DNA from: Burkholderia sp. Ax-1724
Lineage (GTDB): Bacteria > Pseudomonadota > Gammaproteobacteria > Burkholderiales > Burkholderiaceae
Direction of reading: 5' to 3'
Length of the DNA: 64,000 bases
Assembly: GCF_011752995.1 (NCBI RefSeq)
Contig: NZ_VWWL01000017.1
Span: 62,001 to 126,000, forward strand
A program made the position numbers and the translations under genes. The number at the start of each line of letters is the position of its first letter. Position 1 is the first letter of the stretch. The notes below the pieces were generated by a model. That model was not told where the DNA came from, made no database searches, and saw nothing but the letters and a program-made list of their open reading frames with translations. Shown in pieces: positions 43,483-52,558 of this stretch.

Positions 43483-45105
43483 TTAGCCGCCACGGCGCGC
43501 CGTACGCGGACCGTCGTTGCGACGCGCGCCGTAGCCGTCACGCGAGCCGTTGTAGCCGCCGTCGCGCGAACCGCCGTAGCCTTCGCGCGAGCCGCCGTTG
43601 TTGTAGCCGTCACGCGAACCGCCGCCGGCCGACCGGTTGCCCCAGTTGTTGCCGTTGCTATTGCCATTGCCGTTACCGTTGCGCGAGCCGCCGTTGCCGT
43701 AACCGCCGGGCTTGCCCGAACCGTTGCCGAAGCGCCGGCCGTTGCCGCCCGGACGGCCGCGGCCGCCGAAGCCAGGACGGCCGTTGCCCGAAGGCGGCGC
43801 CTTGCGCGGCTCGAAGCCTTCGACGACGTTGACCGGCAGCGGCGTGCGCACGAAGCGCTCGATGCGCTTCAGCGCACCCTGTTCCGCATGATGCACGAGG
43901 CTCACCGCGACGCCCGAGCGGCCCGCGCGGCCGGTACGGCCGATACGGTGCACGTAGTCTTCGGCGAACTTCGGCAGGTCGTAGTTGAACACGTGCGTGA
44001 TGCCGGGGATGTCGATACCGCGAGCGGCGACGTCGGTCGCCACCAGCACGCGCACGCGGCGCTCGCGCAGCGCGCGGATCGTGCGGTTACGCGCGCCTTG
44101 CGGCAGGTCGCCGTGCAGCGCGGCCGATTCGAAACCGGCGTCGGCCAGACGGCCCGCGAGCTGATCAGCGTCCATCTTGGTGGCCGTGAAGACGATGGCC
44201 TGGTCGAGGCCTTCGGCGCGCAGCAGATGGTCGAGCAGACGGTCCTTGTGATCGCGGTCGTCGACGTAGTGGACGGTTTGCGCGATGTTGGTGCGCTGTT
44301 CCATGCGCTGGACGATCTCGATGCGCTCCGGGTCTTTCAGCAGACGGCCGGTCAGCGAGCCGATCTTGCCGTCGAGCGTGGCCGAGAACAGCATGGTCTG
44401 ACGCGTGGCCGGCGTTTCGGCGACGATCGTGTCGATGTCGTCGATGAAGCCCATGTCGAGCATGCGGTCGGCTTCGTCGAGCACGAGGATCTGCAGTTGC
44501 GACAGATCGATGCGACCGCGCTCGAGGTGGTCGATCAGACGGCCCGGCGTGGCGACGAGAATTTCGGGGTTCTTGGCGAGCAGCATCAGCTGCTGGCCGT
44601 AGGCGACGCCGCCGAGAATGCTGACGGTGCGCAGGCGCTTGAGGTGCTTGCCGTAGGTGGCGGCGGCGGTCGTGACCTGCATCGCGAGTTCGCGGGTCGG
44701 GGTCAGCACCAGCATGGTCGGACGCGCGACCGGCTGCGGACGGCGGCCGCGGCCACCGTCGGCCGGGCGCGGTTCGCGCGGCTGGTTCGCCTGGGTCTTT
44801 TGCAGCTGCGCGAAACGCTCGATGGCGGGCAGCATGAAGGCGGCGGTCTTGCCCGAGCCGGTCGGGCTCGACACCAGCAGATCGCGGCCGGCGATGCCGG
44901 CCGGTACCGCGCGCTGCTGCACCGGCGTCGGGTGCTCGTAGCCGGCGGCGGTCAGCGCGGAGACGACTTCCGCGGACAGGCCGAGCGACGCGAAGGTCGG
45001 TTTGGCGTCAGCCGGAGCGGCCGCGACGGGAGCCTCGGGGGTAAGACCGAGTGCTTCGTCGGCGATGGCGTTCAACGGGCTGGCGGAGGAATTGCTCGAA
45101 GTCAT
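43483..45105 (-). CDS. DEAD-box RNA helicase (RhlE type)
   Basis: A 540-residue ATP-dependent RNA helicase. FASLGLSAEVVSALTAAGYEHPTPVQ is the Q-motif region. Motif I is SPTGSGKTAAF, motif II VLDEADRMLDMG, motif III SAT, and motif VI HRIGRTGRAGR. The C-terminal ~100 residues form a basic Gly/Asn/Arg/Ser tail with repeated GGSRDGY/GSRDG units, a likely RNA-binding low-complexity tail. It takes part in RNA unwinding, ribosome assembly or mRNA decay. A TATAAT on the minus strand at 45434-45439 would give a leader of about 320 nt. Confidence 0.92.
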   Translation of the reverse strand: MTSSNSSASPLNAIADEALGLTPEAPVAAAPADAKPTFASLGLSAEVVSALTAAGYEHPTPVQQRAVPAGIAGRDLLVSSPTGSGKTAAFMLPAIERFAQLQKTQANQPREPRPADGGRGRRPQPVARPTMLVLTPTRELAMQVTTAAATYGKHLKRLRTVSILGGVAYGQQLMLLAKNPEILVATPGRLIDHLERGRIDLSQLQILVLDEADRMLDMGFIDDIDTIVAETPATRQTMLFSATLDGKIGSLTGRLLKDPERIEIVQRMEQRTNIAQTVHYVDDRDHKDRLLDHLLRAEGLDQAIVFTATKMDADQLAGRLADAGFESAALHGDLPQGARNRTIRALRERRVRVLVATDVAARGIDIPGITHVFNYDLPKFAEDYVHRIGRTGRAGRSGVAVSLVHHAEQGALKRIERFVRTPLPVNVVEGFEPRKAPPSGNGRPGFGGRGRPGGNGRRFGNGSGKPGGYGNGGSRNGNGNGNSNGNNWGNRSAGGGSRDGYNNGGSREGYGGSRDGGYNGSRDGYGARRNDGPRTARRGG

Positions 45106-45624
45106 GTGAATCCTTGAAAACGATCCTGGGAAATTCAGGGAGTTAAAACGTCAACGCCAATCGGCATACCCAAGTCGTCGGATTCAGCGAGCAAAGAAGC
45201 AGCGAGCAAATCGAAAAACGGGGGCAGCTCGCAGCAATGAAGGCGAGCTTTTCGTTAGAAGCTGTATCGGATGCGACATGCCGACATGGCGTGCCGCCAG
45301 CCTTGGACTTGACGCCCGTAGAGGGCCAGGCAGGAGGGGACAGGTTCTAAACTGGATTGGAGCTAAACGCTACGAGGCGCTGCGCCGCCAGAGCCGCTCG
45401 GGAAAGCAGCACTAGCGATGAAGTGCAGGCCGCATTATATAGGTATTTGCTGCACTGCGCCACTATTCGGAATCGTCTGATCGGAAAAGTGTGCCGGAAC
45501 GGGTAGGGCGGGTGAGTCGGCCGGGCGTGGCGTTCGCGGTTCGGGAATCGCCGCGAGGCCGTTTTTCCCGGTCGGGCGGCCTTGTTGCGGCGATTTCGCG
45601 GCTCTCGTTGAGGCCGCTGGTGTG
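45106..45624. other. Upstream region of the helicase gene with long leader
   Basis: A 519-bp gap between the acyl-CoA-binding gene and the helicase, both on the minus strand. It contains a TATAAT (minus) at 45434-45439 and otherwise no supported coding sequence. The ~320-nt untranslated leader before the helicase recalls cold-shock helicase genes in other bacteria, but no riboswitch or box was identified. Confidence 0.5.
45434..45439 (-). promoter_or_regulatory. Candidate -10 element of the helicase gene
   Basis: TATAAT on the minus strand (ATTATA on the plus). A good -35 is not obvious, so this is a tentative promoter. Confidence 0.4.
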
Positions 45625-45894
45625 TCAGGCCGCCGCGCCGCTCTTCAGCGATTCGACGAGCTCGACGTATTGCTGCTTCGCAGCGTCCTGCGCGGTGCCC
45701 TGGAGCGCGGCCCATGCGTCGTACTTGTATTTGCCGACGATGTCGGTGAAGCCCGGCTTGTCGCCGTGCACGTCGCCTTCGCTGGCCTGCTTGAAGAGCG
45801 CATAAAGACGCAGCAGCGTGAGATTGCCGGGGCGCTCGGGCAACTGCTTGACGTCTTGCTGGGCCTGGGCGAACTGGGTATCGATGTCGGTCAT
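45625..45894 (-). CDS. Acyl-CoA-binding protein
   Basis: An 89-residue ACBP-fold protein. LYALFKQASEGDV and the KYKYDAWAALQGT motif (Tyr/Lys ligands of the CoA moiety) define the family. Bacterial ACBPs buffer acyl-CoA pools. Separate transcription from tsaB (divergent) is likely. Confidence 0.93.
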   Translation of the reverse strand: MTDIDTQFAQAQQDVKQLPERPGNLTLLRLYALFKQASEGDVHGDKPGFTDIVGKYKYDAWAALQGTAQDAAKQQYVELVESLKSGAAA

Positions 45895-46180
45895 GGTCGT
45901 GTGGCCCGCTGGGCGGGCGTGGATGGGATCGGCCGAAAATCATAACAATTGAGTGCGGCCGCGGGGCCGAGGGCTTATTCCAAACGGCGGCGGGGGGCGG
46001 CAAGCGGCGGCAAGGCGCGCGAGGGCGATACCGAGGGGCAACGGGGCAAGGGGCACCAAGCGACACCAAGCGGCGGGTGGCGGGTAGCGAGCAGCGGCGG
46101 CCACGCGACCACCCGGCCCGCGCGCGCCGCGAGGCCGCAAACCACCATCCCCGTGCACGGCGCCGATTACAATACGGTCC
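45895..46180. other. Divergent region with G-run tract
   Basis: 286 bp between the ACBP (minus) and tsaB (plus) genes. 46023-46053 has four G runs (GGG, GGGG, GGGG, GGGG with loops of 9, 4 and 3), a possible G-quadruplex on the plus strand. No gene is supported. Confidence 0.5.
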
Positions 46181-47020
46181 ATGACTCAAACAGTGCTCCT
46201 TGCCCTCGATACTTCGACCGAATTCTGTTCGGCGGTGCTCGTGTCCGCGAGCGTCGATACCACTGGCCGGCCCACTGCCGAACCCCGCGTCTGGGTGCGC
46301 CACGAACGGACCGGCGCGGTCTCCAGCACGCGGCTGCTTCCTGCGATCCGCGAGCTGTTCGCCGAAGCCGGCCTCGCGCTCGCGGACTGCGACGCGATCG
46401 CGTTCGGTGCCGGTCCCGGCTCGTTCACCGGTCTGCGTACCGCGACCGGCGTCGCACAAGGCCTCGCGTTCGGCCTGAATCTGCCGGTCGTGCCGATCGG
46501 CACCCTGCTCGCGTGCGCCGAAAGCGCGCGTCTGCGCGATCCTTCGGTGACGCGCGTGCTCGCCGCGCTCGACGCGCGCATGGACGAAATTTACTGGGCC
46601 GACTACGCGTGGGATGACGCGCAACACGAATGGCGCGTCGTGCAGACGGCATCGCTCGATGCGCCCGAGCGGCTCGTGCTGCCCGACGCGCCGTTCACGC
46701 TCGCCGGCAACGCGGCTGCGGCGTTCGGTGCGCGGCTGCCGGCCGTGGTCGCCGCACGGACGGTCGACGGCGAGGCGCTGCCGCATGCGTTGCCGCTCGC
46801 CTACGCGGCGCTGCGCGCGTTTCACGCCGGCCGCACGGTGCCTGCCGATCAGGCCGCGCCCGAATACGTGCGCGACAAGGTCGCGCAGACCACGGCCGAG
46901 CGCGTCGCCGAAAAGGCGGCCAAAGCGGCGGCACAGGCAGGGCAAGCGGCGCAGACCGCCGGGAACGCGCCCGACGGCGGCGCGTCCGCACAGGCGCCGC
47001 ACGGCGAGGCGCGGCGATGA
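46181..47020 (+). CDS. tsaB: tRNA threonylcarbamoyladenosine biosynthesis protein TsaB
   Basis: A 279-residue ASKHA-type partner of TsaD needed for the t6A37 modification of tRNA. LLALDTSTEFCSAVL opens the ATPase-fold domain, and AFGAGPGSFTGLRTATGVAQGLA is the strongest family motif. A C-terminal Ala/Gly-rich tail of ~40 residues is beyond the conserved domain. It is the first gene of a four-gene overlapping operon; its stop overlaps rimI (ATGA). Confidence 0.94.
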   Translation: MTQTVLLALDTSTEFCSAVLVSASVDTTGRPTAEPRVWVRHERTGAVSSTRLLPAIRELFAEAGLALADCDAIAFGAGPGSFTGLRTATGVAQGLAFGLNLPVVPIGTLLACAESARLRDPSVTRVLAALDARMDEIYWADYAWDDAQHEWRVVQTASLDAPERLVLPDAPFTLAGNAAAAFGARLPAVVAARTVDGEALPHALPLAYAALRAFHAGRTVPADQAAPEYVRDKVAQTTAERVAEKAAKAAAQAGQAAQTAGNAPDGGASAQAPHGEARR

Positions 47021-47511
47021 GCGGCGTGCTGCTCGCGGACCGCTACATGTCGCCGATGACCGAAAGCGATCTCGACGAAGTCGCCGCGATCGAGAAGCTC
47101 GCCTACGAGTTTCCGTGGAGCCGCGGCAATTTCGGCGATTCGCTGCGCAACGGTTATTTCGGCGTTTGTCTGCGCCACGTGACGGGGACGCTGCTCGGCT
47201 ATTGCGTGCTGATGCCGGTCGTCGACGAAATGCATCTGCTCAATCTATGCGTCGCGCCGCAGGTGCAAGGCGCGGGCGCGGGCCTTGCGCTGCTGCGCGA
47301 GGCGGTGCGCATCACGCGCGCCGAAAGACTCGAGGGCCTGCTGCTCGAAGTGCGGCCGTCGAATCATCGGGCGATCCGGCTGTACGAACGTTTCGGCTTC
47401 GCGTCGATCGGCCGGCGCAAAAATTATTATCCGGCGCGGCATCGCGGCCGGGAGGACGCGATCGTGATGCGTCTTTCGTTTGCCACGGAGGGCGAAGATG
47501 GCGCTGCATGA
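47017..47511 (+). CDS. rimI: Ribosomal protein S18 alanine N-acetyltransferase
   Basis: A 164-residue GNAT enzyme that acetylates the N-terminal Ala of S18. AAIEKLAYEFPWSRGNFGDSLRNGY and VDEMHLLNLCVAPQVQGAGAG carry the RimI pattern. LLLEVRPSNHRAIRLYERFGFASIGRRKNYYP is the final motif. The ATG is placed at 47017, overlapping the tsaB stop. The tsaB-rimI order is common in proteobacteria. Confidence 0.93.
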   Translation: MSGVLLADRYMSPMTESDLDEVAAIEKLAYEFPWSRGNFGDSLRNGYFGVCLRHVTGTLLGYCVLMPVVDEMHLLNLCVAPQVQGAGAGLALLREAVRITRAERLEGLLLEVRPSNHRAIRLYERFGFASIGRRKNYYPARHRGREDAIVMRLSFATEGEDGAA

Positions 47512-48793
47512 ATCGGTACTCGAAGAATTCGGACTCGCGCCGCTGTGGGTGCGGCGCGGCATGGCGGCGCGGCAGCCGGCGGGCGAGGCGGCTGTCGGAC
47601 TCGGTGATGCCGGGGGCGCGCACGCACCGCGGGACGAAGGGGGCGAGAGCGTGCATGCTAGGGCGCGCGAGCAGGATGTGCCGGCGGGTCAAACTCAGGC
47701 TCAGGCGCAAGGCGAACGGCGTGCGCCCGAGGAGCGCGACGAAGCGATGCTGGCGGAAGATCCACGCCATCGCTCCGACGATCGCGCCGCCCGGGAGCGC
47801 GCGGACGAGTTGCAATCGATGCAGGGCGACGTGCGCAATGAGCGCGATGAGCGTCGAGCGGAGCCCGCATCGCGGACCATGCCCGAAGCGATGCACGCGT
47901 CGGCGGATCGGGGCGAGCCATCGCCAGCCCGACGCGAACCCGCGCAGCAGGATACGACCGCAGCCCGACGCGAACCCGCTCAGCAGGACGAAGCCGCAGC
48001 GCATCGCGAACCCGCACAATCGCGAGCACGTCAGCAGGAGCAACTGCGGGCGCAACCGCCAGCCTATTCTCCCGCGCCGCCCAACTTCGACGCTCCTCCC
48101 GACGACGACTTCGCGTGGTTCGACGATCTGCCCGCGCATTCGCGTGCTAGTGAATCCGCTCATGAACCCGTTGAAGCCCGCGGCAACGCTCCCGCACTGC
48201 CTGCCGTCCACACGCTCGACTGGGACGCGCTGAGCGAGCGCGTCGCCGCGTGCGAGTCGTGCCGCCTATGCGAGAAGCGTACGAACACGGTGTTCGGTGT
48301 CGGCGATCGCAACGCCGAGTGGATGCTGGTCGGCGAAGCGCCGGGCGAGAACGAGGACCGCCTTGGCGAGCCGTTCGTCGGCCAGGCGGGCAAGCTGCTC
48401 GACAACATGCTGCGTTCGCTCGCGCTGGCGCGCGGCACCAACGTCTATATCGCGAACGTGATCAAGTGCCGTCCGCCCGGCAACCGCAATCCGCAACCGG
48501 ACGAAGTCGCGCGTTGCGAGCCGTATCTGCAGCGCCAGGTCGCGCTCGTCAAGCCGAAGCTGATCGTCGCGCTCGGCCGCTTCGCCGCGCAAAGCCTGCT
48601 GAAGACCGAGGCCAGCATTTCGTCGCTGCGCGGCCGCGTGCATCGGTACGAGGGCGTGCCGGTGATCGTCTCGTACCACCCCGCGTATCTGCTGCGCAGC
48701 CTGCCCGACAAGGCGAAGGCCTGGGCGGATCTGTGCCTCGCGCGCGATACGTGGCTCGCGGGCGGCGGCGCGCCGTCGAACGAGCCGAAGTGA
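47498..48793 (+). CDS. Uracil-DNA glycosylase, type 4/5 (4Fe-4S)
   Basis: A 431-residue uracil-DNA glycosylase with the iron-sulfur cysteines (CESCRLCEKR, KCRPPGNRNPQ, RCEPYL). GEAPGENEDRLGEPFVGQAGKLLD and YHPAYLLR are the substrate-site motifs. The catalytic domain occupies roughly the last 210 residues. The first ~200 are a charged, low-complexity region with a 36-bp repeat encoding REPAQQD units. The ATG at 47498 lies inside the end of rimI (14-bp overlap). It removes uracil from DNA. The N-terminal extension is unusual in length. Confidence 0.9.
   Translation: MALHESVLEEFGLAPLWVRRGMAARQPAGEAAVGLGDAGGAHAPRDEGGESVHARAREQDVPAGQTQAQAQGERRAPEERDEAMLAEDPRHRSDDRAARERADELQSMQGDVRNERDERRAEPASRTMPEAMHASADRGEPSPARREPAQQDTTAARREPAQQDEAAAHREPAQSRARQQEQLRAQPPAYSPAPPNFDAPPDDDFAWFDDLPAHSRASESAHEPVEARGNAPALPAVHTLDWDALSERVAACESCRLCEKRTNTVFGVGDRNAEWMLVGEAPGENEDRLGEPFVGQAGKLLDNMLRSLALARGTNVYIANVIKCRPPGNRNPQPDEVARCEPYLQRQVALVKPKLIVALGRFAAQSLLKTEASISSLRGRVHRYEGVPVIVSYHPAYLLRSLPDKAKAWADLCLARDTWLAGGGAPSNEPK
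47926..48030 (+). repeat. 36-bp tandem repeat in the uracil glycosylase extension
   Basis: Three units of about 36 bp (47926, 47962 and 47998) with core CGCGAACCCG encode the RREPAQQD/HREPAQS repeats. The unit is a multiple of three, so length changes keep frame. Confidence 0.85.
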
Positions 48794-49986
48794 CGACGCC
48801 CGAGGGGCCGGCGGCGCACGATGCCGCCGCGCCGATCTCTCGCGCCGGGCTGCTCGACACGCTGCTCGGTGTGTGGCCCGATAAGCGGGGCGATGAGCGT
48901 CCCGATGTGAGCGTTGAAGAACCTGGCAAGGCGCACGCTCACACGCACGCGCAAGCGGTCGCGCCATCCGCGCCGCAATCCAGCGCGCCACTCCACTCGT
49001 CATCCGAGTCGTCACCCGACATAGCCGCCGCTCCCTCGCACAACGATCCGTTGCGCGACCCCGCCGTGCGCGATCTCGCGTGGTTGCTGCTGAGTCCCGA
49101 TCTGTTGCGTCCGCAATTGCCGGTCGGCGTGCTGGCGAATCCCGTCGAAACGCCGCAGCAACGGCAGGCGACCGTCGCCTGGCTGCGCGCGCTCGATGCC
49201 GCGCCTGAGCCGCTCCATCGCGATCTTTCGGCGACGCGCATCACGCGCCTGGGCCGCTATGCCGAGCGGTTGCTTGGCTGGTTTCTGCAGCATGGGCCGG
49301 CCGCGCAACTCGTCGCCGCTGGCGTGCCGCTGCGGCGCGCGGGCGTCACGCTCGGCGAATGCGATTTTCTCGTGCGCACGCACGAGGGCGCGCGGCTGCA
49401 TTGGGAACTGGCGGTGAAGTGCTACCTGCACGCGGGAGCCGCACGCGAAGCGCAGGCGGGACGTCTCGCCGATTACGTCGGCCCCAATCTGAAAGACCGC
49501 TTCGACATCAAGCTCGCGCATCTGCTCAATCATCAGTTGCCGTTGAGCGCGCGCGAGGAGTTCGTGCTGGCCGGTTATGCGGGGCCGTGGACGCCGCAGA
49601 TGTTCGTCAAAGGCTGGCTGTTTTACCGGCATGGCGAGACGCCGCTCGATCCGCCCGAGCTCGATCCCGCGCATGGGCGGGGCTGGTGGGTCACGCGTGG
49701 CGACTGGCCCGGGTTCGCGGCGGCGCATGCGCGGATCTGGCGGGTCTTGCCGCGACTGGAATGGCTTGCGCCGCGACGCGTAGCGGCTCTGGAAGAGCAG
49801 GGCGACGACGAACGCGCGTCATACGTCGATGCGCCTACGCTCGCTGTACAGACTTCGCATCAACACAGCCCGGTGATGGTCGCCGCGTTCGTCGAAGACG
49901 GTGCCGGCCATCTGCTCGAACGCTCGCGCGGCTTTATCGTGCCCGACGACTGGCCCGAGCAGGCGCGGCATTACGCCATGCAATAG
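48790..49986 (+). CDS. DUF1853 family protein
   Basis: A 398-residue protein starting at GTG 48790, which overlaps the uracil-glycosylase stop. The first ~95 residues are low-complexity (Ala/Ser/His-rich). The rest matches DUF1853: RDLAWLLLSPDLL, GRYAERLLGWFLQHGP, HWELAVKCYL and LKDRFDIKLAHLLNHQLPLS. The ordered Glu, Lys and Asp residues in this core recall a nuclease-like fold, but no function is established. Its place at the end of the tsaB-rimI-udg operon suggests a link to nucleic-acid processing. Confidence 0.88.
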   Translation: MTTPEGPAAHDAAAPISRAGLLDTLLGVWPDKRGDERPDVSVEEPGKAHAHTHAQAVAPSAPQSSAPLHSSSESSPDIAAAPSHNDPLRDPAVRDLAWLLLSPDLLRPQLPVGVLANPVETPQQRQATVAWLRALDAAPEPLHRDLSATRITRLGRYAERLLGWFLQHGPAAQLVAAGVPLRRAGVTLGECDFLVRTHEGARLHWELAVKCYLHAGAAREAQAGRLADYVGPNLKDRFDIKLAHLLNHQLPLSAREEFVLAGYAGPWTPQMFVKGWLFYRHGETPLDPPELDPAHGRGWWVTRGDWPGFAAAHARIWRVLPRLEWLAPRRVAALEEQGDDERASYVDAPTLAVQTSHQHSPVMVAAFVEDGAGHLLERSRGFIVPDDWPEQARHYAMQ

Positions 49987-50109
49987 CCGCAACGCAGTCG
50001 TGCGGCAGTAGTGCGGCATTCGCGGCGTGCGATCGCGATCGAGTTTGCGACGCATCGCGAACACAGGCGCATACGCACGCATCTGCGCACACGCGCAACG
50101 ATAAATCCC

Positions 50110-50916
<807 letters not shown>

Positions 50917-51032
50917 GGTCAGGCGAGGAAGAAGGCGCGCGCGCGGGGAGCGCATGCGCATCGTCGAAACAGCCGGCTCGCGGAACGAAACACGCGGCCG
51001 GCCCGGGGGGCCAGCGCCTGTTCAGCGCTGGC

Positions 51033-52340
51033 TCAGTGTTTAGCTTCGCCGATCAGCGCGACCGAATCGAACGCGCGCTGGTTCGCCTGGTGGCGCCGCA
51101 TCACGAGCCACATCATCAGGCAGACGAAGGTGCCGAACAGCACGATCACGGCCGCGACCGGCACGTCGAGCCACACGAGCACCGCGTACAGGCACAGCAT
51201 CACGAGCACCGAGAGATTCTCGTTGAAGTTCTGCACGGCGATCGAGTGTCCCGCCGACAGCAGCACGTGCCCGCGATGCTGCAGCAGCGCGTTCATCGGC
51301 ACGACGAAGAAGCCCGACAGACCGCCGACGAGCATCAGGAAGAGATACGCGACGATCAGATAGCCGGGCATGTGCATGCGGCCGAAATAGATGCCCCAAT
51401 GCGAGGGGAACAGATCGCGCGTATAAAACGCCATCAGCATCACGGCGATCCCCATCATGATGCCGACCGGCAGCACCGAGAGCGACTTCTTCAGCGGCAC
51501 GCGCGAGGCCGCGAAGATCGCGCCGCCCGCGACGCCGACCGCCACCACCGCCTGCAGGATCGCCGCTTCGGACAGCGACATGCCGAGCGACACCTCGGCC
51601 CACTTCAGCACGATGAATTGCAGCGTCGCGCCGGCACCCCAGAACAGCGTCGTGACCGCGAGCGAAATCTGTCCGAGCTTGTCGCGCCACAGCACGAGAA
51701 AGCAGTCGGCGAAATCGGTGATGAGGCGGATCGGCCCGTGTTCCTGCTTCGGATAGCGCGCGCCGGTATCGGGAATGCGCAGATTGAAGAGCGCCGCGAT
51801 GACGTAGATGCCCATGATGACGAGCATCGCGGCTTCCGAGGGCGTGTTCACGGTGGGAATGCGCAGGTGCAGGATGGGCGCGGCGATATGCGGGCTGATC
51901 AGCGCGCCGCCGAGCACGGTGCCGAGAATGATCGAGCCGACCGTGGTGCCCTCGATCCATCCGTTCGCGGCGACGAGCCGGTCAGGCGGCAGCAGTTCGG
52001 TGAGGATGCCGTATTTGGCGGGCGAGTAGGCTGCCGCGCCGAAGCCGACGATGCCGTAGGCGATGAGCGGATGCGCGCCCATCAGCATCGTGATGCAGCC
52101 GAGAACCTTGATGGTGTTGGTGACGAACATCACGCGCCCTTTCGGACGGGAGTCGGCGAAGGCGCCGACGAAGGCGGCAAGAACGACGTACGACAGCACA
52201 AAGAACAGCTTGAGCAGCGGCGTCATCCAGTTCGGAGCGTGAAGATCTTTCAGCAGTGCGATAGCGGCGATCAGAAGCGCATTGTCGGCCAGCGACGAAA
52301 AAAACTGCGCGGCCATGATGGTGTAAAAACCTTTTTTCAT
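51033..52340 (-). CDS. lplT: Lysophospholipid transporter LplT (MFS)
   Basis: A 435-residue MFS flippase with twelve hydrophobic segments. YTIMAAQFFSSLADNALLIAA starts the first helix and AAFVGAFADSRPKGRVMFVTN the loop between helices 2 and 3. YSPAKYGILTELLPPDRLVAANGWIEGTTV is the signature of LplT-like transporters. The start MKKGFYT is chosen at the family N-terminus; an upstream in-frame extension is basic and unlikely. It probably moves lysophospholipid from the periplasmic to the cytoplasmic leaflet for re-acylation. Divergent from alr. Confidence 0.9.
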   Translation of the reverse strand: MKKGFYTIMAAQFFSSLADNALLIAAIALLKDLHAPNWMTPLLKLFFVLSYVVLAAFVGAFADSRPKGRVMFVTNTIKVLGCITMLMGAHPLIAYGIVGFGAAAYSPAKYGILTELLPPDRLVAANGWIEGTTVGSIILGTVLGGALISPHIAAPILHLRIPTVNTPSEAAMLVIMGIYVIAALFNLRIPDTGARYPKQEHGPIRLITDFADCFLVLWRDKLGQISLAVTTLFWGAGATLQFIVLKWAEVSLGMSLSEAAILQAVVAVGVAGGAIFAASRVPLKKSLSVLPVGIMMGIAVMLMAFYTRDLFPSHWGIYFGRMHMPGYLIVAYLFLMLVGGLSGFFVVPMNALLQHRGHVLLSAGHSIAVQNFNENLSVLVMLCLYAVLVWLDVPVAAVIVLFGTFVCLMMWLVMRRHQANQRAFDSVALIGEAKH

Positions 52341-52558
52341 CTGATGCGATGCTGTCCTCGCTGCGGTCTGTCCGCCCCGGCCGTTTGCAGTGCGTCCGGG
52401 CTTATGCCGATCGAAATGGGTTGTGCGCACGGCTTTATATCACGAAAATAGCTGGATTCGGACTAGCAGAATCCTTGATCGCACCGCCCAGCGGGCCGCC
52501 GAGCGCCGAAAACGCCAGGTAAGCCGCTGATTCGCAAGTGTCTTTACGAAAAAATCCC

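Noticed and set aside
50917..51032. TPP riboswitch before thiD
   Set aside because: The gap is only 116 bp to the next gene and lacks the conserved CTGAGA and CTGATGAG-type elements on the minus strand.
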